In this document: piece by piece, positions 23,047 to 35,364 of the stretch
Numbering within the stretch: the first letter of the stretch is position 1
Layout of the letters: every line of letters starts with the position of its first letter
Assembly (NCBI GenBank): GCA_021397835.1
Contig: JAJFZO010000566.1
Location: forward strand, 6,882,001 to 6,946,000
From: Moringa oleifera
Taxonomy: Eukaryota > Streptophyta > Magnoliopsida > Brassicales > Moringaceae
DNA: 64,000 bases
Reading direction: 5' to 3'
Notes under the pieces: generated by a model
Databases searched by the model: none
Seen by the model: only the letters and a program-made list of their open reading frames with translations
What the model was told of the DNA's origin: nothing
Position numbers and translations under genes: made by a program

Positions 23047-24345
23047 TAAGTACATAACCTCACTATACATTTTTATTTTCAAAATTTACAATCATTTTCT
23101 TCCATATATGTTTAAAACTACCACTTATGATTACTACAACAAACAAAATTTATGCTTTCTAACTGGCACATGTAGTGAAAGATTGTTAGTATTACAATAA
23201 ATCATTGCACTAGCATTGAAAAGAAATATATTAGAGATTATGCATGTGAACCATATTAACAATCGAGAAACAAAGAAAGAGAAATCCAAATGAACATTAA
23301 AACCATTACAGTTTAGATTTACTTTCCTCTTTCATTCCTACGTTAAAAGAACATATACTAAATGAACAACCAAAGACATAAGAGAAAAAAAAAGGAAGGT
23401 ATTGTCTATCCTAACACTAAGCTTTTATGGTAAAAACAAAAACAACAAATAATAGATAATCTAAATACAAGGGGACATCTAGAGAATAACATGCCCTAGA
23501 ACCTCATTACTCTTCGACAAGCACCAACACATTACAACTTCCCTCATTTTAGAATTTCTACAGCAAAAAATTCTTCCCAAAGCGATAAGTTCAAGCCAAG
23601 GAAGTAACCTCTATAATAAAGCACCAGAAAGCAAAAGTTATGAACATAAATTTCAATTTTTCAAACTATTTAGAATAAAAGCATGAACAAACAAAAAGTT
23701 TTCTTACAAAAAGGTAAATAATAGAGCACTGATAACCAAAAGTATTCAAAATAACGTTCAATTATTAGATTATTTGAAACCCAAGCATGAACAAACGAAA
23801 AGTTCAATACAAATTATCAACATAAAAAAGCTACTTAAAAACATCAGAATGTTGAACATAACTAATCCTACTTAAGTTATTTCTTATTCACACATCCTAC
23901 ATGTCTCCATATTTGTGATTGATGCCTAATCAAGTAAAAGTGCATTAGGTCACACTAGCTTCAAAAAAGGAGAACTATTCTAGTTCTTTATACTCAAGCT
24001 CACTATTGTTCTTCATTGCATAAGCAGTAGTTAGTGCCATTTACACTAGACAGAATCCAAAATTACTAAAATTACATTACTAATTGCATAAGGCACTTCA
24101 CTCTCTACTCAACTACTAAAACACTAATAGTTTTATACAGGTTCATTTTATTATCCTACAAAATGCAATTTGTATATGTCCACATAAATAATCACCTTTT
24201 TTATGGATACAAGATTGTTGTATAGAACTCGTTGTACATATATATAATGAATCATATTAGTATACAATGCAATATCAATTTTTTAATGTATTTGTTGAAT
24301 TATGAAATACAAATTGATAATATATAATACATTCATAATGTGATA
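23047..24345. other. AT-rich non-coding stretch
   Basis: No gene, RNA or clear repeat recognised. It is very AT-rich with short A runs, and stops are frequent in all frames. Confidence 0.55.
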
Positions 24346-24349
24346 AACT

Positions 24350-25990
24350 TGTTTAAGGAGTTCTGTCAAACTTGGTCATTTGTAAATTACTTAAACGTCA
24401 TTTTTTTGGTGTTAATTTCAAAGAAGGTAAAAGTCTCTAACATTGATATTTTTGGCCTATTAGCTTGGTTGGTGCATTTACAAATTGGTGACTAAAGTTC
24501 TTGTAAACAGATTTAAGGATGTGATGAATGAGGTAATCGGTAAGAAATGAAGTGTCTTTGTTAAGGAAAGACAAACATTAAATGTTGCTTTATTATGAAT
24601 GAGGTGGTAAACTTTCAGCAAAAGATGAAAAGAAAAGGGATTGCATGTAAACTAAACATACGAAAGGCATATGACCACGTCTCATGGGATTTTGTATGTA
24701 TATGTTATCGATAGTTGAGTGTGGGGTTAAATGGTGTAACTAGATTTGTAAATGTATTTCTTTAATATCTATTATTGTGATAGTGAACAACAGTCATACA
24801 TCTTTCATCAAAATCTCCACTGTCGTTTATTTTAGTAATAAAGGCGTTGGACAGGATATTATAAGAAGGTATGGCAGTGGGGTTATTAAATGGTTTTAAG
24901 GTTAAAAACAAGAGCAAGGATACAATGGTATCTCACTTATTATTTTTCAATGACAAAATTGTGTTTTATGGAGTTGATGAGAAGTAGATGGAATATTTAA
25001 GTTGTATTTTGTTAAGATATTAGGTACGGTCAAGTTTGAAGGTGAATATGCTTTAAAGTGAATTCACTCCTATGGGTGAAAGGGTGCATTACGAATTACT
25101 GGTTCAGCTACTGGATTGTAAAATTGCCAACCTTCCAATCTATTATTAGGGGTTACCTCTTGGTGCTAAACATAGGGAAGTGGTAATGCAGAATAGTGTT
25201 ATAAAAAAATGGAAAAATGGCACATTGGGTAGAAAATAACTTATTTATCAAAAAAGGGATGGTTTATGTTAATTAAAAGCACTTTCTTTAATCTGTCAAT
25301 TTATTATACATCTTTGTTCCTTATTCCTAGAGAAGTGACTATTAGATTGGAAAAGTTACAAAGATAATTCCTATGGGGCAATCTCGAGCATGATTACAAG
25401 TTTCACTTAGTAAGATGTAAGATAGTCATTTATTTAGTAGATAAGGCAAAATTAGGAACTAAGGCACTTTAGACTTTTCACAAGGCCTTACTAGCAAAAT
25501 GGCTATGGACATACATGTTAGAGGATAAAAGGTTATGGAGAAATATGTGTGTGTTGAAGTATATGAAGCAAGATGGGAATGGACAATGAATAAAGGGAGA
25601 GATTCCTATGGGACAAAGGTGTTGAAAGCCATACCAAAAGATTGGGAGGAGTTTAGCTTAAGAGTAAGGTTTAAGGTGGGGAACAAAAGCTGTGTGAAGC
25701 TTTAGATAGATAAATGGTGTGCTAATGAGCCACTCTTTAAAATGTTCCCTATAATCTTTGCATTAACCTCTAATAAGGCTGCATTGACCACTGAGTGCAC
25801 TAGTGGAGAGGGAAGAATCATTAACTAATTAGTGCTTCTTAACAAAAATGTACAAGATTAGGAGATAACATCTAAAAGCTTTTTATAAAAAGTTATTTAA
25901 GGAAAAAGATCAATCTAGATCAATAAGAGATATGATGGATTCGTGCGAATCAATGGAGATAAAATGTGGGAAACTAAACAAATGCAACTT
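24350..25990 (+). mobile_element. Decayed L1-type LINE (ORF2 reverse transcriptase region)
   Basis: Plus-strand frames give the ordered landmarks of plant L1 ORF2. These are LNVIFLVLISKK, IYKLVTKVLVNRFKDVMNEV and FVKERQTLNVALL near 24380-24590. KLNIRKAYDHVSWDF follows near 24650-24690. The catalytic region is SHLLFFNDKIVFYG near 24935, where the usual FADD reads FFND. Then come LGLPLGAKHREVV-like and KALLAKWLWRY-like segments (25150-25520), and GTKVLKAIPKDWEEFSLRVR and FKVGNKSCVKLWIDKWCANE-like sequence near 25600-25720. 5' end (ORF1, endonuclease) and the poly-A tail are not seen. Dense stops and frameshifts make it an old, 5'-truncated insertion. Confidence 0.85.
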
Positions 25991-28685
25991 AAACCAAGAA
26001 AATTTAACTGTTAAGTAGGCAAAATTATGATCATGGTAACATTGTTGCAAGATGAAGAATAGGTGCCACTGAGATCTTTAGTGAGTTAAAGCCCACAAGT
26101 TCAATGGTATGTAGGATCCTTGGCATGGCTTTGTCATTCAAACCAAAGCGCAAGCTTCCTTCAATGATATTGTAGTCTAAGGTATTGGCTTCTTAATCGT
26201 CATAATTGCATGAGCTGCATAAGCAAGTGAAGTAAGAAATATAAAAGCATATAACATTTGGCTCGTGTTTGTCGATGATGCCAATTAAGTTGAAAAAGAA
26301 AACCCTAAAGGCAACTCGAGAGCTATGATATCATATCAAGCATGAAAACCCAAGTGATGATCAACTTAGCATGCCTGTTAGGGAGCTAAAGAGAAGGTGT
26401 GAAGATTTAGAAAATAGGCTTAAGGGATTAGAAGAAAAAGTGAAAGAACTGTATAATAATTTAATTTGGGTTAGAATGGCCTTATTAGATGTATTGTCGA
26501 AGGGCCTAATAGATTAAAAGATTTGGATAATTACCCTATTCATCAATATTCATGAATATTTGACTCCATATATTAATGCATAGATTTGATGTAACATTCG
26601 CAACCTATGTATCTTTGTAGACATGATTAACCTATGGCTACCCATATCATATTGGTTTTTATATTTTCTTCCTTAGTTACTTCACATTCAAGTTTTAATA
26701 TGAATATAAACACGCATTAGAAAATAGACAGAAAAAAACATATATTTTAGGCTATAAGTGACCTTTAAACAAGTAATGGTTACTGATATATATAAGAATA
26801 TAAGGATATATAAGCATCTTAATTGTGGTCATCTAGTATATGTGTACTAATTTGTATACAAAACAAAAGGGTTTTAAGCTTTGAATCCATAAAAACAAAA
26901 GTTTGATCTAAGTTAGATTAAATCATAACATGCTACCTAAAATCTAGGCTATATGAGTCCTAATAGCCTCAACCTATATAAAAATAATTTGACTATCACT
27001 TTGACTTCCTGATGGCAACAAATTAGTTCTGTGTAAATCTAAATGATTATAATTGACCTTTGTAGTTCTTTAAATGACGAATTCAATTTATTAAGTCTTG
27101 TATTCTAATCAAATTTTAAAAAATGTCAAAAAATTATTACAACATTATAATCAAGTTTTATGATCTTTTTAAGTGATTAATACAAAAATAAAAAATTGTA
27201 AGCAGTTAACCAATCTTAATTTTTGTCATGAGCATAAAGCAACAAATTTTACTATGCTCAATAAACTGTTTTTTTCAATCTCATCGAATTCTCCTATTTT
27301 TGCTACCATTGCTCCTACATATTTGAAAATTTAGCTACATATACTTAAATCTTGTAACATTTTAGAATGCAAAATAAAACATCTTAAATATTAGGCACAG
27401 AAAGAAAAAGGAATAAGCTAGACCACACTTAAAAATGCATGCATGGATAGGCTTGGCCTTCCCCCACTTTCTTTCCTTGTAAATTTGGTACCTTAAGACT
27501 AAAATGTAAATGACGACTTGCATTCTATCTATTGAAACCAAAAGTCAAAAAACCCAAAGCCTTAGAATTCCCTTTCAAACATCTCTTTAACCTGAGAAGA
27601 AGAAAGACTTGCCTAGGAACTATGACTTTCTCCCTTTATCTATAGCTACCTTTATGTCTTCATGATCCTTTAATGCAATTTAGTGCAATTTTATTTTTTC
27701 TTTTTTACTCCTTTTCATTGATAATTTGTCTAATAACAAAACCTAAATGAGTGAAAGTAAGGAGAATAAAAAGGCAAATATGATATTTAAAATTGTCAAA
27801 TGTTCTTCTTAACTAAAGAGAACTTAATGTTTTGTTCGTTAATTAATCATCTTTTTTCTTCTTATGCTTTTAACTAACATGTATTTGTGTTTTTTTATCT
27901 TAATTGGATTTCAGCTATCTCTTTTTTTGTATATTGGGTCTTTATTCATTTTTACTCATGATCTTTTTCTTCTGATTTTTTTATTTTTCATGGGATGAGA
28001 TTTTTGTGACTTATCTTAGCAAGCTTATTGTTTGATTGCGAAAAAAAAAAAAAGAAACCCCATGTATTTATGATTTTGCTTGTTTAGACCCTGCTAGTGT
28101 AGAGGTAGTTTTTTTTTTCAAACAAATAACTTTTATAGGTTTATTACATTATGATTTTATCATTCCAAAGATTTAAACTTCCATACTTTCATTTCTAGAG
28201 CTTGGGTGATGCAAAGAAAATAGAATTAGGACCTGGTAAAAAGAGTGTGGATAAATTTGTTTGGATAACGTGAATTTGGAGGCAGGAAGCCAATGAAAAA
28301 GTTACCTAGAAGTAACCTTGACGAAAACTGCTTGGTTAGACATAATGTAATTCCTACATTATTTTATTTTTTTGAGATATAAATTGTTTAATTCTGGGAG
28401 ATTTTTCTATATAATGCCTCTGGTTTAATTCTAGATGAATTTTCTAGGTAATGTCCTTATTTGTAATTTAAGCATTTAGTCTCCTGATTTATATTATCTT
28501 TTATGGAACTTGAATGTTGATAGATGCATCGCTTTTATCTTCTTTCTCTAAATGCTTTTTTTTTTCTCTTGTTTATCTCTTTTCTATTGGTATTTCAATT
28601 TTTATAGGCTTAGAATGATCATGGACCTTGTTGTTATTTTGGAATGAAAAGCAGTTGGATCCAAAAATTCCCTATTCTTTTATGT
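25991..28685. other. AT-rich stretch with one coiled-coil-like coding remnant
   Basis: Mostly non-coding. At about 26335-26516 on the plus strand one frame reads SDDQLSMPVRELKRRCEDLE, NRLKGLEEKVKELYNNL and VRMALLDVLSKGLID before a stop, a heptad-rich coiled-coil segment whose parent I cannot name; a retroelement gag tail is possible. The remainder shows no recognisable gene. A poly-A run occurs at 28042-28055. Confidence 0.45.
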
Positions 28686-28689
28686 ATTG

Positions 28690-29050
28690 AGACTTAAAGC
28701 ATGTTTGGTGATCCTACTGCTACAATGAATTATGTAGAGGAGGATGCTTCTTTTGGCTTTAGGGATGGTGTGATCATGTTGGATGGATGGACACAACAAA
28801 TGCTCATCCGTGATGCTATCTGGTTCTAGTCGTTCTAAGAGAAGTCGTAAGGCTACTAGTGATGCAATTCTTAATACAATGCTAGAAATTGCAATTCTTA
28901 AAAAATGAGGGCTACTACAATCTTGAAGAATGCGAACAAGTTTTCTTAAGGAAATGCATAAAGGTGTTGGATGAGACGCAAGGCATTGATCAAAGAATTG
29001 ACTTTCATGCCTTCGATTTATTCATCCATGCCCTATACCATCCCTACTAA
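28690..29050 (+). pseudogene. Remnant of a Myb/SANT-like (LIMYB-type) protein gene, C-terminal part
   Basis: Plus-strand pieces in shifting frames: LKHVW-like then FGDPTATMNYVEEDA near 28700-28750, SGSSRSKRSRKATSDAILN and TMLEIAILKK at 28820-28908, and NLEECEQVFLRKCIKVLDET-like then DFHAFDLFIHALY near 28920-29040. The order (a phrase like F-G-x-x-T-A-T, a basic K-R-S-R linker, then an x-E-E-C..L-D-E...A..L-F helix pair) fits the C-terminal half of plant Myb/SANT-like DNA-binding proteins related to L10-interacting MYB proteins. The N-terminal Myb domain was not seen. The assignment is tentative. Confidence 0.42.
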
Positions 29051-29810
29051 CTCTAAACCCAAAATAAACATAGAAGTCTTCTACTCCAAATATCCTTATT
29101 CCTATCACCAATACCAACATACCTACAAAAGTAAAGAATGAAAACATCTCTTTTTCGCACTTCATCAAGAAAACTTTCCTTCATGGATTCCATTATATCC
29201 TAGATAATCCCATCAAAACACAACAGTTCTATGAGTTTATATTAGTTAACATAAAATCAACTGAGAGTACTCATAATGAGGACAAAAATGACCCTTCAAA
29301 ATTTGCTTATTCAAAATGCAAAATAATATAGGTCATCATTGAATAATAGTGAAATAAAATTTGTACTACACATTTACAATTACCAAGTTACAAAAATGCA
29401 TGGCACAATATTTTTTTCAATAAGAAACTCTGATCATTCATGGTTCCTCCATTTTGATTAGAATTGTCCAAAAATATTTTTAAATTGATTTTTGGAATGG
29501 TGATTCTATATGGATTCCTAATTTTTTTGCCAATTATTTTGTAAGGATTTTGAAAATTTTCAAAACAAATCAATGTTTCAACAAAAATGCAATTTGTATT
29601 GTTCATTGTAATCTTTGCTGTTCTATAGATCATCTATTGGGACTGTATGATAGGAGAATAATTACTAGTGCCATATAACAAAACCTTGGTTAAATAAATA
29701 AAAATTAAATGGTGGAGTTCTTTTGACATTGAATTAGCAGAAGTACTAGAAGTCTCAAAATGGTTGAATGAGAATCGAGACAAAACGAAAGCAAAAAAAA
29801 AAAAAAAAAA
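29051..29810. other. AT-rich stretch, no recognised gene
   Basis: A short minus-strand open frame (29388-29633) is AT-driven and has no recognisable family. A poly-A run sits at 29793-29810 and could mark the 3' end of a retroposed sequence. Confidence 0.5.
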
Positions 29811-30480
29811 ATGTTACAGGCATAGTTTCTCACTTCAAAAAACAAAATTCAATACGATTTTATCATCAGTTGCATCCAAAAAAGAGTAAAAGCAAAAGTT
29901 AAAGTAAGCTTTGTCACAACTAGGGAGTGACTCAAAAGAAGAAGACAACAAGCAAAAAAGTACATCATCATCAAAAACAGACCCATATAGCGGACAAATG
30001 TCACAACACCCATTTGAATTCTAACAAAATGGTTGACAATACATGACAACCAGCTTAAAAGAAGAAAAATTGTTCAAAATTATTATGCAAAGAATCTAAC
30101 AATCAAGATAACTCAAAAGAAGAAGAAGAAAACTAGCTCAAAATAAGAAAAGTTGTTTAAAATTGTTACGCAAAGAATCTGCTAGCTCAAGATAATTCAA
30201 AAGAAGAAAAAGACATCCTAGAGAAAAGAACCCAATAGTTCTAGCAATAATGAACATCCTTTCTCTCTATTATAAATAGCCAAGAAAAGAGTTCTCTCAT
30301 CAGAGTTCTCTTTCCCCTCATAGTTCTCTTGTATGAGTAAATATTTTCTTTTCTACAAATTAGAGGATAAGGCTTGGAAACCTTACTCTAAGTACTCCAA
30401 TTTTATGTAATTTCAATATCATACTTGTTTTTCAATATTATGCTTGCTTCTATATTAGTATTTATTTTTTTAATATAAAA
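29811..30480 (+). promoter_or_regulatory. LTR-like or promoter-like region with a TATA box
   Basis: A purine-rich stretch with repeated CAAAAGAAGAAGA motifs and an ~82-bp tandem duplication leads to CTATTATAAATAGCC (TATA box at 30270-30279). GAGTTCTCTCATCAGAGTTC follows and then ATTAGAGGATAAGGCTTGG. The arrangement resembles the U3-R boundary of a small solo LTR (copia or TRIM type). Clear TG...CA borders and a target duplication were not found, so the mobile-element call is inference. Confidence 0.35.
30050..30213 (+). repeat. Two-copy tandem duplication of ~82 bp
   Basis: Units at about 30050-30130 and 30131-30213 share AGCTTAAAAGAAGAAAAATTG / AGCTCAAAATAAGAAAAGTTG-type starts, TGCAAAGAATCT / CGCAAAGAATCT and AAGATAACTCAAAAGAAGAA / AAGATAATTCAAAAGAAGAA. 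They are upstream of the TATA box, as enhancer duplications often are. Confidence 0.7.
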
Positions 30481-31243
30481 TTTTAATTTTAACATTCATA
30501 TGATATTTATTTTGTAATAAAAATTTATATTTTATAACTTGGGTTCCCATTTGTTTTTTTTTTTCACTTTTTGCAAATACAACAATAATAGATTGATGGA
30601 AAACCATAATACATATACTCCTCATTTCCCTTTCTTACAAAGCCAATGTAATCAAATTCTCTCTCTCACTCATCTCAATTTTTGAACCTTCTTTTCTTCA
30701 TGGTTTATTCCCCTTAATAAGTAAATTTAAAAGGCCAACATCTTCTAGAATTCTTCATAAAGTCTAAAATATATTTAAAAAGTTAATTCATGATATATTA
30801 TTGGCTTTGATTTTTGATCTTATGTTATTGGATGTAAATTTTTTAATTTAATATAATACAAATTTTTATTTTTTAATATAACATAAATTTAAATAAATTT
30901 TTATTTTATAAAATAATTTTGTTTAGTAATTATAGTTATAAAATAATCTTTAAAAAAAATTATGCAATTGCATTCAAAACAGATGATATCTGTGAGATTA
31001 TAACTTATAGATCCATTTGATGATTTTAAGTTGTAATATATATTATTCAAGTTTCCATATCACATGTAACTCAAAAATAATTATATCAAATTATACATAA
31101 AATTTAAATCCTTCATATTTTTTATATACATTTTAAAATTATGAAAAACTTCCTTACATAAATAACCTTAAAATGCATAATATTATTGATACAAAATTTG
31201 GGCATCACTAATGATTTGTGATTCAAATCAATGTAATATTATT

Positions 31244-31294
31244 AATATATATATATATATATATATATCTATATATCTATATATATATATATAT
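31244..31294. repeat. TA-rich microsatellite
   Basis: About 50 bp of (AT)n interrupted by two ATCT units. Confidence 0.9.
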
Positions 31295-33986
31295 GTATGT
31301 CTTCAACATTCAAAATTGGGTCGAATATCCTTTGATAATCAGATCATATCTCTTTTTTGACGGGTAGCCTGATATATCTCAAAAATCAAAAAATAGACAC
31401 AATGATAAAATTTTGTAAGCATTAATCAAAATTACAATCTTTAATTCAAAAAAAAGGGAAGAAAAATCAAAAGGAAAATACTTTTTTACAGTTACACACA
31501 ATAAAAACAACAGAGATGTGTGCATAATTGTTGATATTAAAGAAATGGAGTGGGATCCTTCCACATGTTCGAGAAAGAGAATTATTATGGTATGGTAATG
31601 ATAATGAAGAAGATAAGTTATTTTAACTAAGAAGTCTAAGGATTCTCGATTTTTTGGTGCCAATGATGAGTTTCTCGCATGCATAAAATGAAGTAGGTAG
31701 CCTCTGTGTATTGCAAAGGTCCCATAAAAGTATTGTGTTCTCTAATGTAAACAACAATTAACATGCTGTGAAACAGGACTTGTCTTTTACACTAACAATA
31801 AAATAATACTACTTTATTTTAGTAATGGTTAAAAATTATCATAAAATTAAAATTAAAATAAAATATGTAATAAAATTTTTATATATTAATAATTTTATTG
31901 CATAATATATTTTGTAATATGAAACTTGAATTAATATATTATATTAATAATTTTGAACTTTAATTTTAAAATCATTTTCTTGAAGGTAATGGAAAAAGTC
32001 TTCTAGATTGGTTTTATTATGATAATTCAAATATTTAATTATTGTCTTAAGCTTATGGATGTCTTTTTCATCCAAAGTTCGATTAATTGGTATCTTTCTT
32101 AATTAATGGATTTTATATGGTCCTAAACTCTTAAACTAAAAATTTATGAAGTTTTTATTTTAATTACCTTTTCAATAAAGTCAAATTAATAATTTATTAT
32201 CATTGAAATATTAGTTTAAATTTTTAAATATTAGTTTTAAGAATCTTAATTTTTTTTTTTTTTAGTTTCAACCACTAATTACATCCCGGATGTGTTAATT
32301 AGTGTATCATATTTGATTAATTTAATTTCACATATGCAATTATTTATTAGATGACTTTATGTATTAAAATTTTGAATGAAGAGTAAAGTTAAGAAAACAT
32401 GATTATGGGTGTCATCATCATGAATTAATACTTTTATCACAATCATGACTATATCCTCCTCTTTTGTTAGTCTATTTAGTTGCTTGTTTACTATAGTTTC
32501 CAATAGTGAGAAGTTGTCTTTATATGGTTATTGCTATATTGTTTATTCTACCTTATATTAGTAAATGTTTTCATTTCTGTACTTTTCATTCAATATTTTT
32601 TATTTTAATTTTGACATCATAGAATAATTTATTTTTAAAAAAATTGGGTGAGACAAGAAAACATCATTATATTGTTTAGATTCTTATACTTTCATCTTTA
32701 GTGCTATGAATTAAAAGTTATAGATTATTAAATTTGTTTGGATAAAATGTTAACGAAAACTTTATATTAAATTTATTCTCTTTTTTTTACTAATTGAATT
32801 AATTTTATATTCAAATTTTTAATTTAAAGTCATTACTATTTATATGATTTACATCTAGTTGTATGATATACTCAATTTAATTAATTATATATATATTATT
32901 TAAGATAAATATATATAATTAATAGTATTTTCATTATTGAAATATCTTAAAATGAGTTTAAATGACTATAAAAAATTAATGATATTTTAGTTACTAGAAT
33001 ATATAAAGTCACAAGTAAAATAAATTTTTCACTTCATTTAAATAATTTTTAATTGATGAATCATTTAAACAATTTAAGTTTTTATAGTACTTTTTTTTTT
33101 AAAAAAAAATTTAGTACTCAAAAGATTTTGATTTTTTTTTATGGTATGCATATGTTACAAATAAAAATTCATTATATAAAATTTTTAAATTGAGTATCTT
33201 CATTTTTTAAAATTTTTTGTCATAATTCAAGTTAAATTAAATTTAAATTTAAAAAATTAAATCAATTGAAATTTTGAAATTTAAATTAAAATATGATTTT
33301 TTAAATATTTGGTCAATTATCTATGAGACGTGAATTTCATGGGTAAATTTATGTGTCGTATGGTAAGCATTAGTTTAAAGACATGTTTAACCAAAAAGAA
33401 ATTAAATGGTAGAAATTAAAGGAGTTTCTATATGGAAATAATTAACAAGCGTTTCTTTTTAATCCTATAAAATACAAGTTAAGATAAGTAAATATATGTT
33501 GCCAAAATATTCACTAATTTAAATCAAGATATTTTCTTTTGAGTTCCAATATTTTTGTAATAAAACATTTTTTCATTAAATTTCAACACCTTTATTTTTC
33601 TTAAATACAAGTTAAATAAAATATTTTTCATTTTTCTTGTCGTTTTTGTCCTTATAATTTGCAATTTAGTTACTTTTTTTTTTAAAAAAAATGTTTCTAG
33701 TGTATTGATATTTTTTGTTTTAATTTTTGATAATAAAAAACAAGTGGAGTTGTAGGAAAATATTCTCATGGCATCAAAATAGGTAAAAATCTAACAAGAA
33801 AAAGAAAGAAAATAAAAACCCAAAAAAATTGAAGAATGCGAGAAGAGATAATCTAAAGTAGATTTTAGTTATACTTGGTATGTTTTACTTAGTAATCCCC
33901 TAAAGCAAGTAGCAAATCTAAAGAGACTAATGTGTCTCTCCAAAATTCTTATTTTTGAGTATGAGAGAAGCAAACATCATTATCTT
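31295..33986. other. Very AT-rich non-coding stretch
   Basis: No gene recognised. Minus-strand open frames at 31379-31684 and 33524-33769 are AT-driven, rich in Phe/Leu/Lys, and match nothing I know. Poly-T/poly-A runs are frequent (around 32247, 33090 and 33670). It may contain eroded MITEs, but no terminal repeats were identified. Confidence 0.5.
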
Positions 33987-34308
33987 TTGGCAAAATTCAT
34001 ATTCAAAATTGATTGAATTAGTAAAATACAATAAATTTTAGTTGATTAAATGTCTTTTTATTGAACTAATTCATATTCAATTGATTAGACTGGTAAATAT
34101 AATGAATCTCTTAATTATGTAAGTTCATTGAATTGTAAATACATTTAAATTAATTTATATTCAATTAATTAAATTAGTAAAATATGATGAATTTTAATTG
34201 ATTAAATACATGCTTACTAACTATACAAATAGTTGTACGCTTGGACAATTTCATTTTTAATTGATCAGATTGATAAATTACAATATTTTTAAGTTGATTA
34301 AATGTATA
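33987..34308 (+). repeat. Four-copy degenerate tandem repeat, ~85-90 bp
   Basis: Copies start near 33987, 34072, 34155 and 34247. Each contains TTCATATTCAATTGATTGAA-like sequence, then TTAGTAAAATA and GAATTTTAGTTGATTAAATG-like sequence. The array runs straight up to the left end of the CACTA element at 34311, so the element inserted in or beside it. Confidence 0.75.
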
Positions 34309-34339
34309 TTCACTACAAGAAAAATGGGATTACTTCACA

Positions 34340-34545
34340 CTGGATAGTTCACAGTTTTAATAACAACTGTGAATAAAAGAATTTTTATTCACAATTGTAA
34401 TAAAACTGTGAACAAAGATTTCTTTTATTCACAGTTGTTACTAAAACTGTGAATAAACGAAAACTTTTGTTCACAGTTATGCTTATAACTGTGAACTAAG
34501 TGAAACTTTTATTCATAGTTATGTTTATAACTGTGAACAAAAGGT
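34340..34545. repeat. Left subterminal hairpin array of the MADS-carrying CACTA element
   Basis: Five imperfect inverted repeats of the form TTATTCACAGTT-spacer-AACTGTGAATAAA, with 8-12 base spacers. The copies differ more from each other than those of the right array. Confidence 0.88.
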
Positions 34546-34631
34546 ATGTGCACCATGCATTGAATTTTTGCCTCTGTTACAGGTCTTCCTTTCTTTTATT
34601 CTTCCGTTTCTTCAACCCCTTCCTGAACCAG

Positions 34632-35330
34632 AATGAGCTGCTGTTTGCCAAAATTGAGCACATGCAGAAGAGGGTAACTCTATGCTCATAATCCCCTTAA
34701 ATTTCTAATATGGTAGCATAGTTTAAACAAGCATATTGAGTTTCCATTGATTCTGCCATTGAAAATCACTTAAGTAGCTTCAGATCTGAATTGGAAAATT
34801 AGTGTCCACTTATAACCTGCAAATATTTTCTTTCTGTCTCATTGAAACCATTCATGGGTGTCTTGCAGGAAATTAACTTGCATAATAATAACCAGCTTCT
34901 CCGAGCAAAGGTACTCTCTCCCTCTTTGACCCTTTTTTTCTCCTCTGTTTCTGCATCTTTTTATGATTTTTTCGATGGATATATATATATAAGCAGATAT
35001 CTGAGAATAAGAGGAACTAGCAAAACATGAACTTGATGCCAAGAGGAGGTAATTAACTGTGAGATATGCTGTAAAGTTAAGCCAAACCATTAATTAATTC
35101 TAAACAAATTAAGAGGATCCAGATGGAAGTCATGCCCTCTCCAGAAGGTGATGAGAACATATATAAAAAGCAAACCCCTCTGCTGCCTCACAACAGTAGA
35201 AGGAAAGGGATGCTTACGCACGCCCACCACCACCAAGCCGAAGTTACAGTCAGCCTTCCTCAGCCCTCCCCCTTCTCTCCCGCGCTTTCTTTTTCTGGTG
35301 AAGCTGTGAATCCATGTGCAAGTGAATGAA
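34632..35330 (+). pseudogene. Captured exons of an AGAMOUS-clade MADS-box gene (K-domain end and C-terminal region)
   Basis: The parent class specifies stamen, carpel or ovule identity (AG/SHP/STK). Exon at 34632-34673 is exactly 42 bp and encodes NELLFAKIEHMQKR with a CAG acceptor and GTAACT donor. Exon at 34869-34910 is again 42 bp and encodes EINLHNNNQLLRAK with TTGCAG and GTACTC borders. Two successive 42-bp exons with these peptides are diagnostic of this MADS clade. Exon at 34997-35048 encodes ISENKRN, a stop, then QNMNLMPRG. A following open stretch from 35123 (EVMPSPEGDENIYKK ... GEAVNPCASE) is a plausible last exon, but its frame and identity are less sure. The MADS DNA-binding domain and most of the K domain are absent, and one in-frame stop is present. 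Confidence 0.85.
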
Positions 35331-35364
35331 GAAGGCAGTGACAGTGAGTGAATAAAGGCACTAA

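Noticed and set aside
31379..31684. 101-codon minus-strand open frame as a gene
   Set aside because: It has no recognised family, sits in AT-rich DNA with Phe/Leu/His-rich composition and lacks promoter or exon context.
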